This document shows, in pieces, positions 29,350 through 37,853 of a DNA stretch of 64,000 nt. Positions within the stretch are counted from its first letter, which is position 1. Every line of letters begins with the position of its first letter. A program made the translations under genes and the position numbers. The DNA comes from Reinekea blandensis MED297 (lineage in GTDB: Bacteria; Pseudomonadota; Gammaproteobacteria; Pseudomonadales; Natronospirillaceae): positions 250,566 through 314,565 of the forward strand of contig NZ_CH724152.1 of the NCBI RefSeq assembly GCF_000153185.1. Direction: 5' to 3'. The notes under the pieces are model-generated. The model was not told the origin of the DNA, made no database searches, and was given only the letters and a program-made list of their open reading frames with translations.

Positions 29350-30345
29350 ATGCCATCAACAAGCCTTACTCACCCCGAGCTGCGCAACGGCCTGTCCAAC
29401 CACGAACCGATGGTGATCAGCGCCCTGCGTGAACTGGGTGCGACCAAGGCACACCTGCAGCGTTATCAGGCGCTGATGGCCCCAAAGATACGTCCGATGG
29501 ATGCCCCCGAATGCCCGATTGCCAATGATGCCCAGCTGTTGGACTGGCGGGGTCGGCGGGAAAACTACGGTGGTGTGTTTGAGTACCTGTCCGGACAATA
29601 TCAGACGTTAGGATTGCAACCGTTTCTGAATCATTATCTGCCAATGCTGGCAGAAGGCATCAGCGGTGGCGCGTTCCATCCGTTGATTCGTCTTGGGCAC
29701 GCAGTTCACGATCGCAATGACCGCGAAGTCGTGGCAGCCACAGCCTATTGGGTTTGGGCTTATCAGGCATTGGCGTACCCATCGTCCGATAAGCCGATAG
29801 CTGCGGATCCAGGCGATGTGCTGGAGAGCTTGCTGAATGATCAGAACTGGCCCGAGCACCCGTTTGAGATGCCGACCATTACCGAAGCGTTTGAGCAGGT
29901 GGTGAATCATCCGGACTACGCAGCACTGCGCTTTCAGATCACCCCCGACTCATTAAGTTTTCAGCGCTTAAACCAACTCGCGATAGACCTGTTCTGGATG
30001 CACGATGACTTTACCCTGTTGCATGGCGTGACCGGCATGTTGGCCATTGGGCGAGTGCGGCGCTGGTTAGCGGACGAGCGTTTATTGCTCGAGCCGATGT
30101 GGCGGGCGCTGGTGGTGGCGTGGTTATCGACCGGGTTGCGCTGGCAGCCTGCCGAGGAACCTTCCAGCTTACCTTCGCTATCGCTGATGCAGTTAAGAAC
30201 TCTGGCGGCGCATGGCACTCGGGATCACACCGTGAAGCTTGTGGCGGCTTGCCTGGCGAATTTTCGGAAGACCGAACGCGCGCTGTACTTACATGCCGCC
30301 GAACGCGAAGTGCTGAACGACACGCAGTTGCAGGCGATGATCTGA
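29350..30345 (+). CDS. Questin oxidase-like protein (DUF4243)
   Basis: A 331-residue protein of the DUF4243/questin oxidase-like family. Family marks are the N-terminal NHEPMVISALRELGA, then W-G-R-R-E-N-Y, and AFHPLIRLGHAVHDRN in the middle. Fungal members open an anthraquinone ring; bacterial members are uncharacterised oxidoreductase-like proteins. There is no signal peptide. A perfect AT-rich palindrome upstream suggests control by a repressor. It ends 17 bases before lrgB, which runs the other way. Confidence 0.75.
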   Translation: MPSTSLTHPELRNGLSNHEPMVISALRELGATKAHLQRYQALMAPKIRPMDAPECPIANDAQLLDWRGRRENYGGVFEYLSGQYQTLGLQPFLNHYLPMLAEGISGGAFHPLIRLGHAVHDRNDREVVAATAYWVWAYQALAYPSSDKPIAADPGDVLESLLNDQNWPEHPFEMPTITEAFEQVVNHPDYAALRFQITPDSLSFQRLNQLAIDLFWMHDDFTLLHGVTGMLAIGRVRRWLADERLLLEPMWRALVVAWLSTGLRWQPAEEPSSLPSLSLMQLRTLAAHGTRDHTVKLVAACLANFRKTERALYLHAAEREVLNDTQLQAMI

Positions 30346-30362
30346 ACCTGGCGGATCCTGGG

Positions 30363-31073
30363 TTAGCGGGTCAGTTGCAGGACCCAGTCTGCCAACGGTG
30401 AGACCGGTAGGATAAACGCGCTGAACACACCGGTCAGGCTCATGGCCAAGCCGGCAAAGGCACCGCAGGTGACGGATTTTTCAAACGCTTGGGCAGTGCC
30501 GAAGCCGTGGGCGGTCAAGCCGAGCACAAACCCATGAATCGCATCGTCCTGAACGCGCAGCAACTTGAGCGTATATGGGATCAGCAAGCATCCAACCGCA
30601 CCGGTAATCAGTACAATGCCCGCTGTCAGTGAGGGGCTGCCGCCGGAAACGGCCGAGATGTCCATGGCAATGGGCGTGGTAATCGACTTGGCGATCAGAC
30701 TGAGGCTGAGCACACTGTCACCGGTCCAGACGGCGCTCAGCAGTGCCGCACTGAAGGCCGCAATAATCGCCCCAACCAAACAGGACACCAGCAGCGGAAA
30801 CGCCATTTTGCGGATCAGGCTCATCTGCTCATAGAGGGGAATGGCCAACGCCACGGTGGCGGGCCCGAGCAGGAAATGAATGAAGGCCGTGTCTTGCTGA
30901 TAGGTTGGATAATCCCAGCCGAGCAGTGTCATGATGCCCATCAACGTGAAAATGCTCACCAACACCGGGTGCACCAGAGGGGATCGCTTCAGTCGAATAT
31001 AGAGTTGTTCGGCAAGCAGATAGACACCCATCGTCAGTGCGATGGCCGAGAGCATGCGGATGCTGAACGTCAT
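30363..31073 (-). CDS. lrgB: LrgB/CidB-family membrane protein
   Basis: A 236-residue membrane protein with about seven helices. The signature SITTPIAMDISAVSGGSPSLTAG and the later GLTAHGFGTAQAFE identify the LrgB/CidB family. These work with LrgA as holin-like or small-metabolite export systems; in some bacteria and plastids they move glycolate, glycerate or pyruvate. It overlaps lrgA by 4 bases. Confidence 0.9.
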   Translation of the reverse strand: MTFSIRMLSAIALTMGVYLLAEQLYIRLKRSPLVHPVLVSIFTLMGIMTLLGWDYPTYQQDTAFIHFLLGPATVALAIPLYEQMSLIRKMAFPLLVSCLVGAIIAAFSAALLSAVWTGDSVLSLSLIAKSITTPIAMDISAVSGGSPSLTAGIVLITGAVGCLLIPYTLKLLRVQDDAIHGFVLGLTAHGFGTAQAFEKSVTCGAFAGLAMSLTGVFSAFILPVSPLADWVLQLTR

Positions 31074-31417
31074 GAGCCCCTCTGCGTGATTTTGAAGATG
31101 CCCACCATGGCAACAGCGGCCAGCAGGGTGCTGACGGCAATGATCGCAACCATCGCCAGACCAGAGGTCATCAGCCGATCCCAGTGATTGATCAGACCGA
31201 CTCCTGCCGGCACGAATAACAAGGTCAGGTAACGAATCAGCAGGTTAGCCGGTGGTTTCAGCCATTGTGGAACGCCCCGGTTGATCACCAGCACCAACCA
31301 CAAGCCGAGCAGGCCAACCACACTCCCGGGAATCGGCCAGCCGAGCCAATCCACCAGAACGGTGCCGCCCAACCAAAATGCAATGAGTACAAACAGTCCT
31401 AACAAAAACAGATCCAC
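31070..31417 (-). CDS. lrgA: LrgA/CidA-family holin-like protein
   Basis: A 115-residue protein with four membrane segments and the family pattern PIPGSVVGLLGLWLVL ... LTLLFVPAGVGLINHWD. It partners LrgB. The start is GTG at 31417; an in-frame stop lies 12 bases upstream, so no longer form is possible. The ribosome site is poor. It is divergent from smpB with about 180 bases between them. Confidence 0.88.
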   Translation of the reverse strand: MDLFLLGLFVLIAFWLGGTVLVDWLGWPIPGSVVGLLGLWLVLVINRGVPQWLKPPANLLIRYLTLLFVPAGVGLINHWDRLMTSGLAMVAIIAVSTLLAAVAMVGIFKITQRGS

Positions 31418-31560
31418 CGGAAGGAGTCACAGACGCGGCGGTCAGAGTAATGCGCGTCCATGAACAATTCAAACAGGCGCCCAGAATACTGGAAATCGTT
31501 CTTCCTGATAGCCCTTCATTCGTCGCAACCGGCTATCTCTGACATTTGTTCGAAAATAAG

Positions 31561-31589
31561 TTAACAGCCCCGGCCACGCTGGGTATAAT
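31561..31589 (+). promoter_or_regulatory. Sigma-70 promoter of smpB
   Basis: TTAACA (31561-31566) and TATAAT (31584-31589) with an ideal 17-base spacer. The expected start of transcription is near 31596, only about two bases before the smpB ATG at 31598. Confidence 0.8.
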
Positions 31590-31597
31590 CGCGCGCC

Positions 31598-32086
31598 ATG
31601 AGCAAATCAAAGAAAAAGCACACCTCGACTGCCGGTGGCAGCATCGCCCAGAACAAAAAAGCCCGTCACGATTATCACATTGTTGATAAATACGAGGCCG
31701 GTTTGTCCCTGCTTGGCTGGGAAGTGAAAAGCCTGCGCGCAGGCAAGCTTCAGTTGGTCGACAGCTACATCATTTTTAAAGATGGCGAAGCCTATTTGAT
31801 CGGGGCGCACATCACACCCTTGAACACGGCCTCGACGCACGTCATTGCTGACCCGTCCCGCAGCCGCAAGTTGCTGCTGCATCGCAATGAAATTGATCGC
31901 ATCGAACGTCAGGCTCAGCAAACCGGGTACACCTCGGTGTGTTTGGCGGTTTACTGGAAAGGCAATAAAATCAAAGCCGAAGTGGCGTTGGTGAAAGGCA
32001 AACAGCTGCACGACAAACGCGCCGCCTCGAAAGAAAAAGACTGGGGCCGTGAGAAGCAGCGCGTCCTGAAACAATTCAACCGCTGA
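31598..32086 (+). CDS. smpB: SsrA-binding protein SmpB
   Basis: A 162-residue RNA-binding protein that partners tmRNA in rescuing stalled ribosomes. Family marks are [37 protein letters not shown] and the basic C-terminal tail [15 protein letters not shown]. The length is normal. The start agrees with relatives, yet there is no ribosome-binding sequence in front of it and the promoter places the transcript start almost on the ATG, so the message looks leaderless. The partner ssrA gene is in this same window at 44474-44858. Confidence 0.95.
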   Translation: MSKSKKKHTSTAGGSIAQNKKARHDYHIVDKYEAGLSLLGWEVKSLRAGKLQLVDSYIIFKDGEAYLIGAHITPLNTASTHVIADPSRSRKLLLHRNEIDRIERQAQQTGYTSVCLAVYWKGNKIKAEVALVKGKQLHDKRAASKEKDWGREKQRVLKQFNR

Positions 32087-32386
32087 TCAACCCGGCCGGG
32101 CGGTAATGACGCATCGCCTGGCCTTAATGCACCGAAATGTCCCCAAGCCCGGCCGCTGCGCCGCTCTCGCTTTAAATCCTTACCGAAAATTTTACCGCTG
32201 CTCAGATTGCAAACCTGCCAACCCTGTGCCAAGGTGAAGTCATGATTGGAATCGGTCATTGTCATCTCGCAAAGGCACGGGTCTTGCGTGTATGACTGCA
32301 GACTGACCCGATGTCGACTGACGACTTACTCGAGCCACGTCTCCCAGAAAAAGCAGTGAACTGCTTTAACGAAGGAGGATCAGACA
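32087..32386 (+). other. Intergenic region after smpB
   Basis: About 300 bases with no reading frame I trust. The right part holds a perfect dyad (32350-32367) and the ribosome site of the following small reading frame. An overlapping 71-codon frame at 32311-32526 has no ribosome site and is not accepted. Confidence 0.45.
32350..32367. promoter_or_regulatory. Perfect 8-base dyad before the doe operon
   Basis: AAAGCAGT (32350-32357) and ACTGCTTT (32360-32367) are separated by GA. It sits 5 bases before the AAGGAGG ribosome site of the small frame at 32387, so it could be an operator or a hairpin that affects translation. Confidence 0.5.
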
Positions 32387-32488
32387 ATGATGACAACGCA
32401 CTGGACTCAGGTCTATCTCGCCCCTCATGGCGGCCTCGTCAGCGGCAGCAACCCCTCGTTTATGTCTCCGCATTACAACGGCAACTGA
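32387..32488 (+). CDS. Possible 33-residue small protein or leader peptide
   Basis: A short frame starting ATGATG with a near-perfect ribosome site AAGGAGG 8 bases upstream (32372-32378), much better than most genes here. The product is neutral and rich in Gly, Asn, Ser and His (it ends MSPHYNGN) and has no signal peptide. I do not recognise it. It precedes the ectoine-degradation genes by about 105 bases and could be a leader peptide for them or an independent small protein. Confidence 0.5.
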   Translation: MMTTHWTQVYLAPHGGLVSGSNPSFMSPHYNGN

Positions 32489-32594
32489 CCGTTCGTAACG
32501 TCGGTACCACCACCGACGCTCTCTGAAATTCTATGGCTCACCATTAAGGTCTGAGCCCGAATTATTCTCTCTTACGATTGGAGTAACGCGCTTC

Positions 32595-33767
32595 ATGGCT
32601 TTGCATCAGCAATGGCAGGATACGTTGTCCTTTACAGAGACGTTGCGTCGTCAACTGCATGCTCATCCTGAGCTGACCTGGCAGGAAGAACAGACGGCAC
32701 AACGGGTACGCGAAACCTTGTCGGAACTTGGTTTCGAATGGCGCCCCTGTGCGCGCTACGGCACGCTGGTGACGTTAAATAAAAATGCCAGCGGAAAGCA
32801 CATTGCCCTGCGCGCGGACATGGATGCCTTACCCATTGAAGAACAGTCCGGTGCGTCCTGGACGTCGGAAAACCCGGGCGTCATGCACGCTTGCGGTCAC
32901 GACGGCCATACCGCTGCGCTGTTGGGCACAGCGCGGTGGCTCAAGCTGCATGAAGATCAGCTTTCACACCCGGTGACCTTACTGTTCCAGCCTGCGGAAG
33001 AGGGCGGCCACGGTGCCCGCGAAATGATTGCCGATGGCGCCTTGGAAGGCATTGACGAAATTTACGGTTGGCATAACTGGCCGGCCATTCCGTTCGGCAA
33101 GCTGCTCTGTCCTGCGGGTACGGTCATGGCAGGCAATGGCACCTTCGCCATTACGCTGACCGGTAAAGGTGGTCACGCCAGTCAGCCGGACCAGTGTCGG
33201 GACCCGGTACTGGCGGCGGCGGCCTTAACCCTGAACCTTCAACAGGTGATTGCACGGCGTTTGCCGCCCCAGTCTTCCGCAGTGCTCAGTGTTACGTCCA
33301 TCGAAGCGCCCAGCGGCCTGACGGTGATTCCGGAAACCGCCAAACTGGCCGGATCAATCCGGATCTCAGACATGGCCGACAAAGATGTGATCGAAAGCCT
33401 GATTGTGCAGATCAGCGAAGATACGGCACGAACCTATGGCGTTGAATGTGAGGTGGAGCTGCACCCGCGTTATCAACCCACCGTTAATCATCCTGCCCAG
33501 GCCGAGAACGCCCGGCGTTGCTGGCAGCGGGTTGCCGGTGACGATGCACTCGATCAGGCCAGTGCTTTACCCATCATGGCCTCAGAAGATTTCAGCTATT
33601 ACCTGCAGGAAATTCCCGGGGCCTTCGCCCTCATCGGGGCCGATGACGGTCCGGATAACCAACACCCCTGCCACAGTGCCTTTTACGATTTTAATGACCG
33701 GCTGCTGAGCCAGGTCATCCGCTGGTACAGCGAGCTGGTGGGTATCCAGGTGCCGGATACCTCCTAG
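32595..33767 (+). CDS. doeB2: M20-family deacetylase, probable N-acetyl-diaminobutyrate deacetylase
   Basis: A 390-residue metallo-amidohydrolase of the M20 family. Zinc ligand motifs are present: ALRADMDALPIEE, HACGHDGHTAALLG, QPAEEGGHGA and MASEDFSYY. Alone it could be any N-acyl amino-acid hydrolase. Its place at the head of an aminotransferase, creatinase-like hydrolase and aldehyde dehydrogenase set points to removal of acetyl from N-acetyl-L-2,4-diaminobutyrate during ectoine breakdown, the role of the M20-type DoeB2. The specific role is inference from neighbours. A GGAG lies 11 bases before the ATG. Confidence 0.75.
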   Translation: MALHQQWQDTLSFTETLRRQLHAHPELTWQEEQTAQRVRETLSELGFEWRPCARYGTLVTLNKNASGKHIALRADMDALPIEEQSGASWTSENPGVMHACGHDGHTAALLGTARWLKLHEDQLSHPVTLLFQPAEEGGHGAREMIADGALEGIDEIYGWHNWPAIPFGKLLCPAGTVMAGNGTFAITLTGKGGHASQPDQCRDPVLAAAALTLNLQQVIARRLPPQSSAVLSVTSIEAPSGLTVIPETAKLAGSIRISDMADKDVIESLIVQISEDTARTYGVECEVELHPRYQPTVNHPAQAENARRCWQRVAGDDALDQASALPIMASEDFSYYLQEIPGAFALIGADDGPDNQHPCHSAFYDFNDRLLSQVIRWYSELVGIQVPDTS

Positions 33768-33848
33768 GAGCCCACTCCTTTTTGCTGTACGGCCAAACCA
33801 TAACAACAACGAAAACAATGTGTATTTAGATATGCCAGGAGTTGAATC

Positions 33849-35117
33849 ATGAGCATTTTTGAACAGAGAGAATCCAACATTCGCGGCTACAGCCGTGTTT
33901 ACCCAACGGTTTTTGACAAAGCCCTGAACGCCAAACAGATCGATGAAAATGGTAAAGAATATCTCGACTTCTTTGCCGGTGCCGGCGTTCTGAACTTTGG
34001 ACATAACAACGAAAACATGACCAAAGCGGTCATCGAATACATCCAGAGCAATGGTGTGCTGCACAGCCTGGACATGAGTACGACCATTAAACGCAAGTTC
34101 ATGCAGAAGTTCGTCGATACGGTGTTGGAACCACGCAACATGCCGCATCGGTTGCAGTTCATTGGCCCAACCGGCACCAATGCGGTTGAAGCCGCCATGA
34201 AACTGGCGCGCCGCGTTACCGGTCGACAGAGCATTGTTGCCTTTAACCATGCGTTCCATGGGATGACGTTGGGCTCGTTGGCGGCGACGGCCAACTCCTA
34301 TTTCCGAGGCGCTGCCGGTGTCCCCCTGAACCATGTCCGTCATCAGTCTTTCGGTTGCGAAACACCGTGCATGGGTTGTGAGTTGGGCTGTGGTGAAAAC
34401 AGCCTTCAGCAGTTGCGGGCGCAGTATCTGGATTCGTCTTCCGGCCTTGAAAAACCGGCCGCGTTTTTAGTCGAAGTGATTCAGGCCGAAGGCGGCGTTA
34501 ATGTGGCGGATAAAGCCTGGTTAAAAGGCGTCGAACAGCTCGCCAAAGAACTGGGTGCGTTGTTTATTGTGGACGACATTCAGGTCGGCATGGGCCGAAC
34601 CGGTTCGTTCTTCAGCTTCGATGACTACAACATCGATCCGGACATCGTCTGCCTGGCCAAAGGGCTTGGCGGTCTGGGTACCCCCATCGCCATGAACCTG
34701 ATCAAACCGGAACACGACGATCATTGGTCGCCAGGCGAACACACCGGCACGTTCCGGGGCCAGAGTGTGTCGTTTGTTGCCGGTATTGAAGCGTTGAAAT
34801 ACTTCGACGATACCGTGTTGATGAAAGACGTTGCCCGCAAAGGCAATGAGATGCGCGAAATGCTCAGCGATCTTGACGCCCGATCCGACGTGCAGATTCG
34901 CGGTAAAGGCATGATCCTCGGCATCGACGTCGGCGATGGCGACGTTGCGAAAAAGATTGTCGCCACCTGTTTCGAAAACGGCGTACTGCTCGGTGCCTGT
35001 GGTACTGGTGGTCGGGTGATTAAACTGATTCCGCCGCTGACCATCGACGATGACGATCTGAACAAAGGCATGAGCATTGTGATTAAAGCCACCCAAGACG
35101 CATTGGAGGCTGGATGA
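33849..35117 (+). CDS. doeD: EctB-like class III aminotransferase (diaminobutyrate)
   Basis: A 422-residue PLP enzyme. The N-terminus FEQRESNIRGYSRVYPTVFDKA and DFFAGAGVLNFGHNN closely resemble EctB-type 2,4-diaminobutyrate aminotransferases. The PLP lysine lies in CLAKGLGGLGTPIA, with the cofactor Asp in FIVDDIQVGMGRTG. In the doe pathway it would remove the amino group of diaminobutyrate to give aspartate semialdehyde. No ectA or ectC is adjacent, which argues for degradation rather than synthesis. It overlaps the next gene by 4 bases. Confidence 0.85.
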   Translation: MSIFEQRESNIRGYSRVYPTVFDKALNAKQIDENGKEYLDFFAGAGVLNFGHNNENMTKAVIEYIQSNGVLHSLDMSTTIKRKFMQKFVDTVLEPRNMPHRLQFIGPTGTNAVEAAMKLARRVTGRQSIVAFNHAFHGMTLGSLAATANSYFRGAAGVPLNHVRHQSFGCETPCMGCELGCGENSLQQLRAQYLDSSSGLEKPAAFLVEVIQAEGGVNVADKAWLKGVEQLAKELGALFIVDDIQVGMGRTGSFFSFDDYNIDPDIVCLAKGLGGLGTPIAMNLIKPEHDDHWSPGEHTGTFRGQSVSFVAGIEALKYFDDTVLMKDVARKGNEMREMLSDLDARSDVQIRGKGMILGIDVGDGDVAKKIVATCFENGVLLGACGTGGRVIKLIPPLTIDDDDLNKGMSIVIKATQDALEAG

Positions 35118-36394
35118 AACGACGTGAGGACATGACCTTTCCACCGGAAGAGTACGAGAACCGGATTGCCGCATTGCGCAGTCGGATTCAGGAACGCTGC
35201 ATGGACGCGGTGGTTATTACCGACCCCGAGAACATCATGTACCTGACCGATTATCAGACCACCGGGTACTCGTTTTTCCAGGCACTGATTGTGCCGTTGG
35301 AACAGGAACCGTTCATGATCACCCGGGCAATGGAGGAGTCGAATGTCATCGAACGGACCTGGGTGGAACGCACCCGGCCGTACCCGGACACCGGCGATGC
35401 GATTCAGATGCTGGTGGAAACACTGCGCGAGTTTAACCTGGCGGATAAACGCATTGGTTATGAACGTAACAGCTATTTCTTTCCGGCGTATCAGCAGGAC
35501 TTCATTCACACCACGTTGACCGGTGCCAAGTTGCTCGACTGTTTCGGCATTGTTGAAGAAGGTCGCATCTGTAAATCGGCGGCGGAAATTGAGCTGATGA
35601 AACGCGCGGCTCAAGCGACGCAGGCCGGCATGAAAGCCGGCTTGGACGCGGCCGTTGCCGGTGTCAGTGAAAACGAAATTGGTGCCGAAATCAGTTCGGC
35701 CATGTTCAAAGCCGGTGGCGAACCGCCGGCCGTGATGCCATACGTAACGTCGGGCCCGCGCTCGATGATCGGCCACGCCACCTGGGAAGGTCGCATTGTG
35801 GAACCGAACGATCATGTGTTCCTGGAAGTGGGTGGCTGTTATCGACGCTACCACACCGCCATGATGCGCACGGCCGTGAATGGCGAACTGACCGACTCGA
35901 TGTTCAAAGCGCAGGAACTGATGAAAACCGCGCTGGATACGCTGCACAGTTACGTGCAGCCCGGCATGACGGTATCGGATGTCGATAACCTGGTGCGTAA
36001 CATTATTTCCAACAACGATGTTGGCGCGCGACTGGTCACGCGTTCAGGCTACTCCATCGGCATTGCCTTTCCGCCAAGCTGGGACGAAGGCTACATTTGT
36101 AGTCTGAAACAGGGTGACTCAGCCACGCTGCGCGAAGGCATGACCTTTCACATCATTCCGTGGATGTGGGGTGTCGATGGCAATAAGACCTGTGGCATAT
36201 CCGACACGATCTACGTGACGGACACCGGTATTAAATCCTTTTTCGATCTCGATCGGGACTTCGTGGTGCACCCTCACAAGGCCAACCACTCCGTGCGAGA
36301 TCTGAAAGTGGAAACCAAAAAAGATAAGTCGCTGGTGCAGGTCAAAGAAAAAGCCAAAGCAAAAAAATCGGTGGCCAACATGGCTGAACAGTAA
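35114..36394 (+). CDS. doeA: Creatinase-like M24 hydrolase, probable ectoine hydrolase
   Basis: A 426-residue protein with the two-domain creatinase/aminopeptidase P fold: residues about 10-160 are the N-terminal domain and about 165-400 the pita-bread domain. The metal-ligand positions of true peptidases are replaced (FLEVGG and RYHTAMMRT where two Asp are expected), as in metal-free creatinase and ectoine hydrolase DoeA, while the active His-region GHATWEGR and HIIPWMWG remain. Ring opening of ectoine to N-acetyl-diaminobutyrate is the likely role. GGAGG lies 7 bases upstream. The Lys-rich C-terminal tail (about 35 residues) is unusual. Confidence 0.72.
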   Translation: MKRREDMTFPPEEYENRIAALRSRIQERCMDAVVITDPENIMYLTDYQTTGYSFFQALIVPLEQEPFMITRAMEESNVIERTWVERTRPYPDTGDAIQMLVETLREFNLADKRIGYERNSYFFPAYQQDFIHTTLTGAKLLDCFGIVEEGRICKSAAEIELMKRAAQATQAGMKAGLDAAVAGVSENEIGAEISSAMFKAGGEPPAVMPYVTSGPRSMIGHATWEGRIVEPNDHVFLEVGGCYRRYHTAMMRTAVNGELTDSMFKAQELMKTALDTLHSYVQPGMTVSDVDNLVRNIISNNDVGARLVTRSGYSIGIAFPPSWDEGYICSLKQGDSATLREGMTFHIIPWMWGVDGNKTCGISDTIYVTDTGIKSFFDLDRDFVVHPHKANHSVRDLKVETKKDKSLVQVKEKAKAKKSVANMAEQ

Positions 36395-36418
36395 GACGAT
36401 TCGCAGGAGAGCATGTGT

Positions 36419-37780
36419 ATGTTGAAATCCATTAACCCAACCACCGGTGAAGACATCAAAAGCTGGCCGGTGCTGAATGAAAGTGACATTGATGCGGCGA
36501 TTTCCCGAGCGCAGGCCGCATACCAGAAATGGAAACAGTTCAGTTACAGCGAGCGCGCAACGGTACTGCAGAATGTCGCCCGTCAACTGCGGGCTGATAA
36601 AGACAAACTCGGCAAGTTGATGACCGATGAGATGGGCAAACCGGTCAAAGAAGCCGGCCCCGAAGTCGAAAAGGCCGCCTGGTGTTCGGACCATTACGCC
36701 GAACATGCACAAAGCTATCTGGCCGATGAAGTGCTGGAGTCCGACGCGTCTCGCAGCTATGTACGGCATGAACCGCTTGGCGTTTTGCTGGGCGTTTTAC
36801 CCTGGAATGCGCCGCTGTGGATTGCCTTTCGGTACCTGGCACCGGCGCTGATGGCCGGGAATACCTGTGTGATGAAACATGACCCGCACGTGGCCGGCTG
36901 CGCTGAAGGGATTGCGCAAGCGTTTGTCGATGCCGGTGCGCCAGCCGACATTGTGGTGAACCTGCCGATCGAAACCGAGCAGGTGGCCCATGCCATTCGC
37001 CATCCGGCGGTGCAGGCGGTGTCCTTCACCGGCTCTGCGAAAGCGGGCGGCATCGTGGCTTCTGTTGCAGCGGCAGAAATCAAACACGCGGTCTTGGAAC
37101 TGGGCGGCTCTGACCCGTTTATCGTATTGGCCGATGCCGATCTGGATACCGCAGCCGATGTCGCCACGTTGTCGAGGATCATCAATGCCGGACAGTCGTG
37201 CATTGCCGCCAAACGCATCATCGTCGAAGACCCTGTGTACGATACTTTTGTGCAGAAGTTGCATGAGCGGTTATCGAAACTGAAAGTGGGCGACCCGAAC
37301 GACCCGGGTACCGATGTCGGTCCGATCGCCCGTGCTGACCTGCGCGAAAATCTGCATCGACAGATTACCGATACGGTAAAGCAGGGCGCGAAGTGTTTGA
37401 TGGGCGGTGATATGCCCGCAGGCGAAGGTTTTTTCTATCCGGTCACCTTGCTGGTGGATGTGGAGCCGGGCATGTGTGGCGTCAGCGAAGAAACCTTTGG
37501 TCCGGTTGCAGTGGTTACGCGTGCGCGTGATGAAGCCCATGCCATTGCCATAGCCAACGACACCGAATACGGATTGGGGGCCGGTGTTTGGACCGGTGAT
37601 ACCGCACGAGGGGTTCGCATTGCCGAACAGATTGAGTCCGGACAGGTGGCCGTGAATGGCATTGTGAAAACCGATCCGCGCTTGCCGAGTGGCGGTATTA
37701 AAAAGTCCGGTTACGGTCGGGAGCTCGGTCCGCATGGCATCAAAGAGTTTGTGAACGCCAAGCAGATTTGGGTGAAGTAA
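36419..37780 (+). CDS. doeC: NAD(P)-dependent aldehyde dehydrogenase
   Basis: A 453-residue aldehyde dehydrogenase of the succinate-semialdehyde type. The nucleotide site PWNAPLW, SFTGSAKAG, catalytic Glu in LELGGSDPF and catalytic Cys in NAGQSCIAAKR are intact. In this operon it would oxidise aspartate semialdehyde to aspartate, the last step of ectoine use (DoeC). The ATG at 36419 is preferred because AGGAG then stands 9 bases away; the ATG at 36413 leaves only 3. A strong bidirectional terminator follows. Confidence 0.85.
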   Translation: MLKSINPTTGEDIKSWPVLNESDIDAAISRAQAAYQKWKQFSYSERATVLQNVARQLRADKDKLGKLMTDEMGKPVKEAGPEVEKAAWCSDHYAEHAQSYLADEVLESDASRSYVRHEPLGVLLGVLPWNAPLWIAFRYLAPALMAGNTCVMKHDPHVAGCAEGIAQAFVDAGAPADIVVNLPIETEQVAHAIRHPAVQAVSFTGSAKAGGIVASVAAAEIKHAVLELGGSDPFIVLADADLDTAADVATLSRIINAGQSCIAAKRIIVEDPVYDTFVQKLHERLSKLKVGDPNDPGTDVGPIARADLRENLHRQITDTVKQGAKCLMGGDMPAGEGFFYPVTLLVDVEPGMCGVSEETFGPVAVVTRARDEAHAIAIANDTEYGLGAGVWTGDTARGVRIAEQIESGQVAVNGIVKTDPRLPSGGIKKSGYGRELGPHGIKEFVNAKQIWVK

Positions 37781-37784
37781 AAAA

Positions 37785-37817
37785 CAAACGCCCTTCGGAA
37801 TGACCGAAGGGCGTTTG
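37785..37817. terminator. Bidirectional terminator between doeC and the lipoprotein gene
   Basis: CAAACGCCCTTCGG (37785-37798) pairs perfectly with CCGAAGGGCGTTTG (37804-37817) over AATGA. An A-run before it gives a T-run on the minus strand, so it is a full terminator for the minus-strand gene and probably also stops the doe operon. Confidence 0.9.
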
Positions 37818-37853
37818 CCTCGCTGCTAACGACTTTTCGCTGATGAATTTAAC

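Noticed and set aside
29312-29416. Short frame just before the questin-oxidase-like gene
   Set aside because: It is 34 codons, out of frame with the main gene and overlaps its start, with no motif or conservation evidence.
32311-32526. A 71-codon frame before the doe operon
   Set aside because: No ribosome site. The overlapping 33-codon frame at 32387 has a strong one.
33849-35117. EctB of an ectoine synthesis operon
   Set aside because: No ectA or ectC is adjacent; the flanking genes are hydrolases and a dehydrogenase fitting degradation.
35114-36394. Xaa-Pro metallopeptidase
   Set aside because: At least two of the metal-ligand Asp positions are replaced, as in creatinase-like hydrolases, and the neighbours point to ectoine use.
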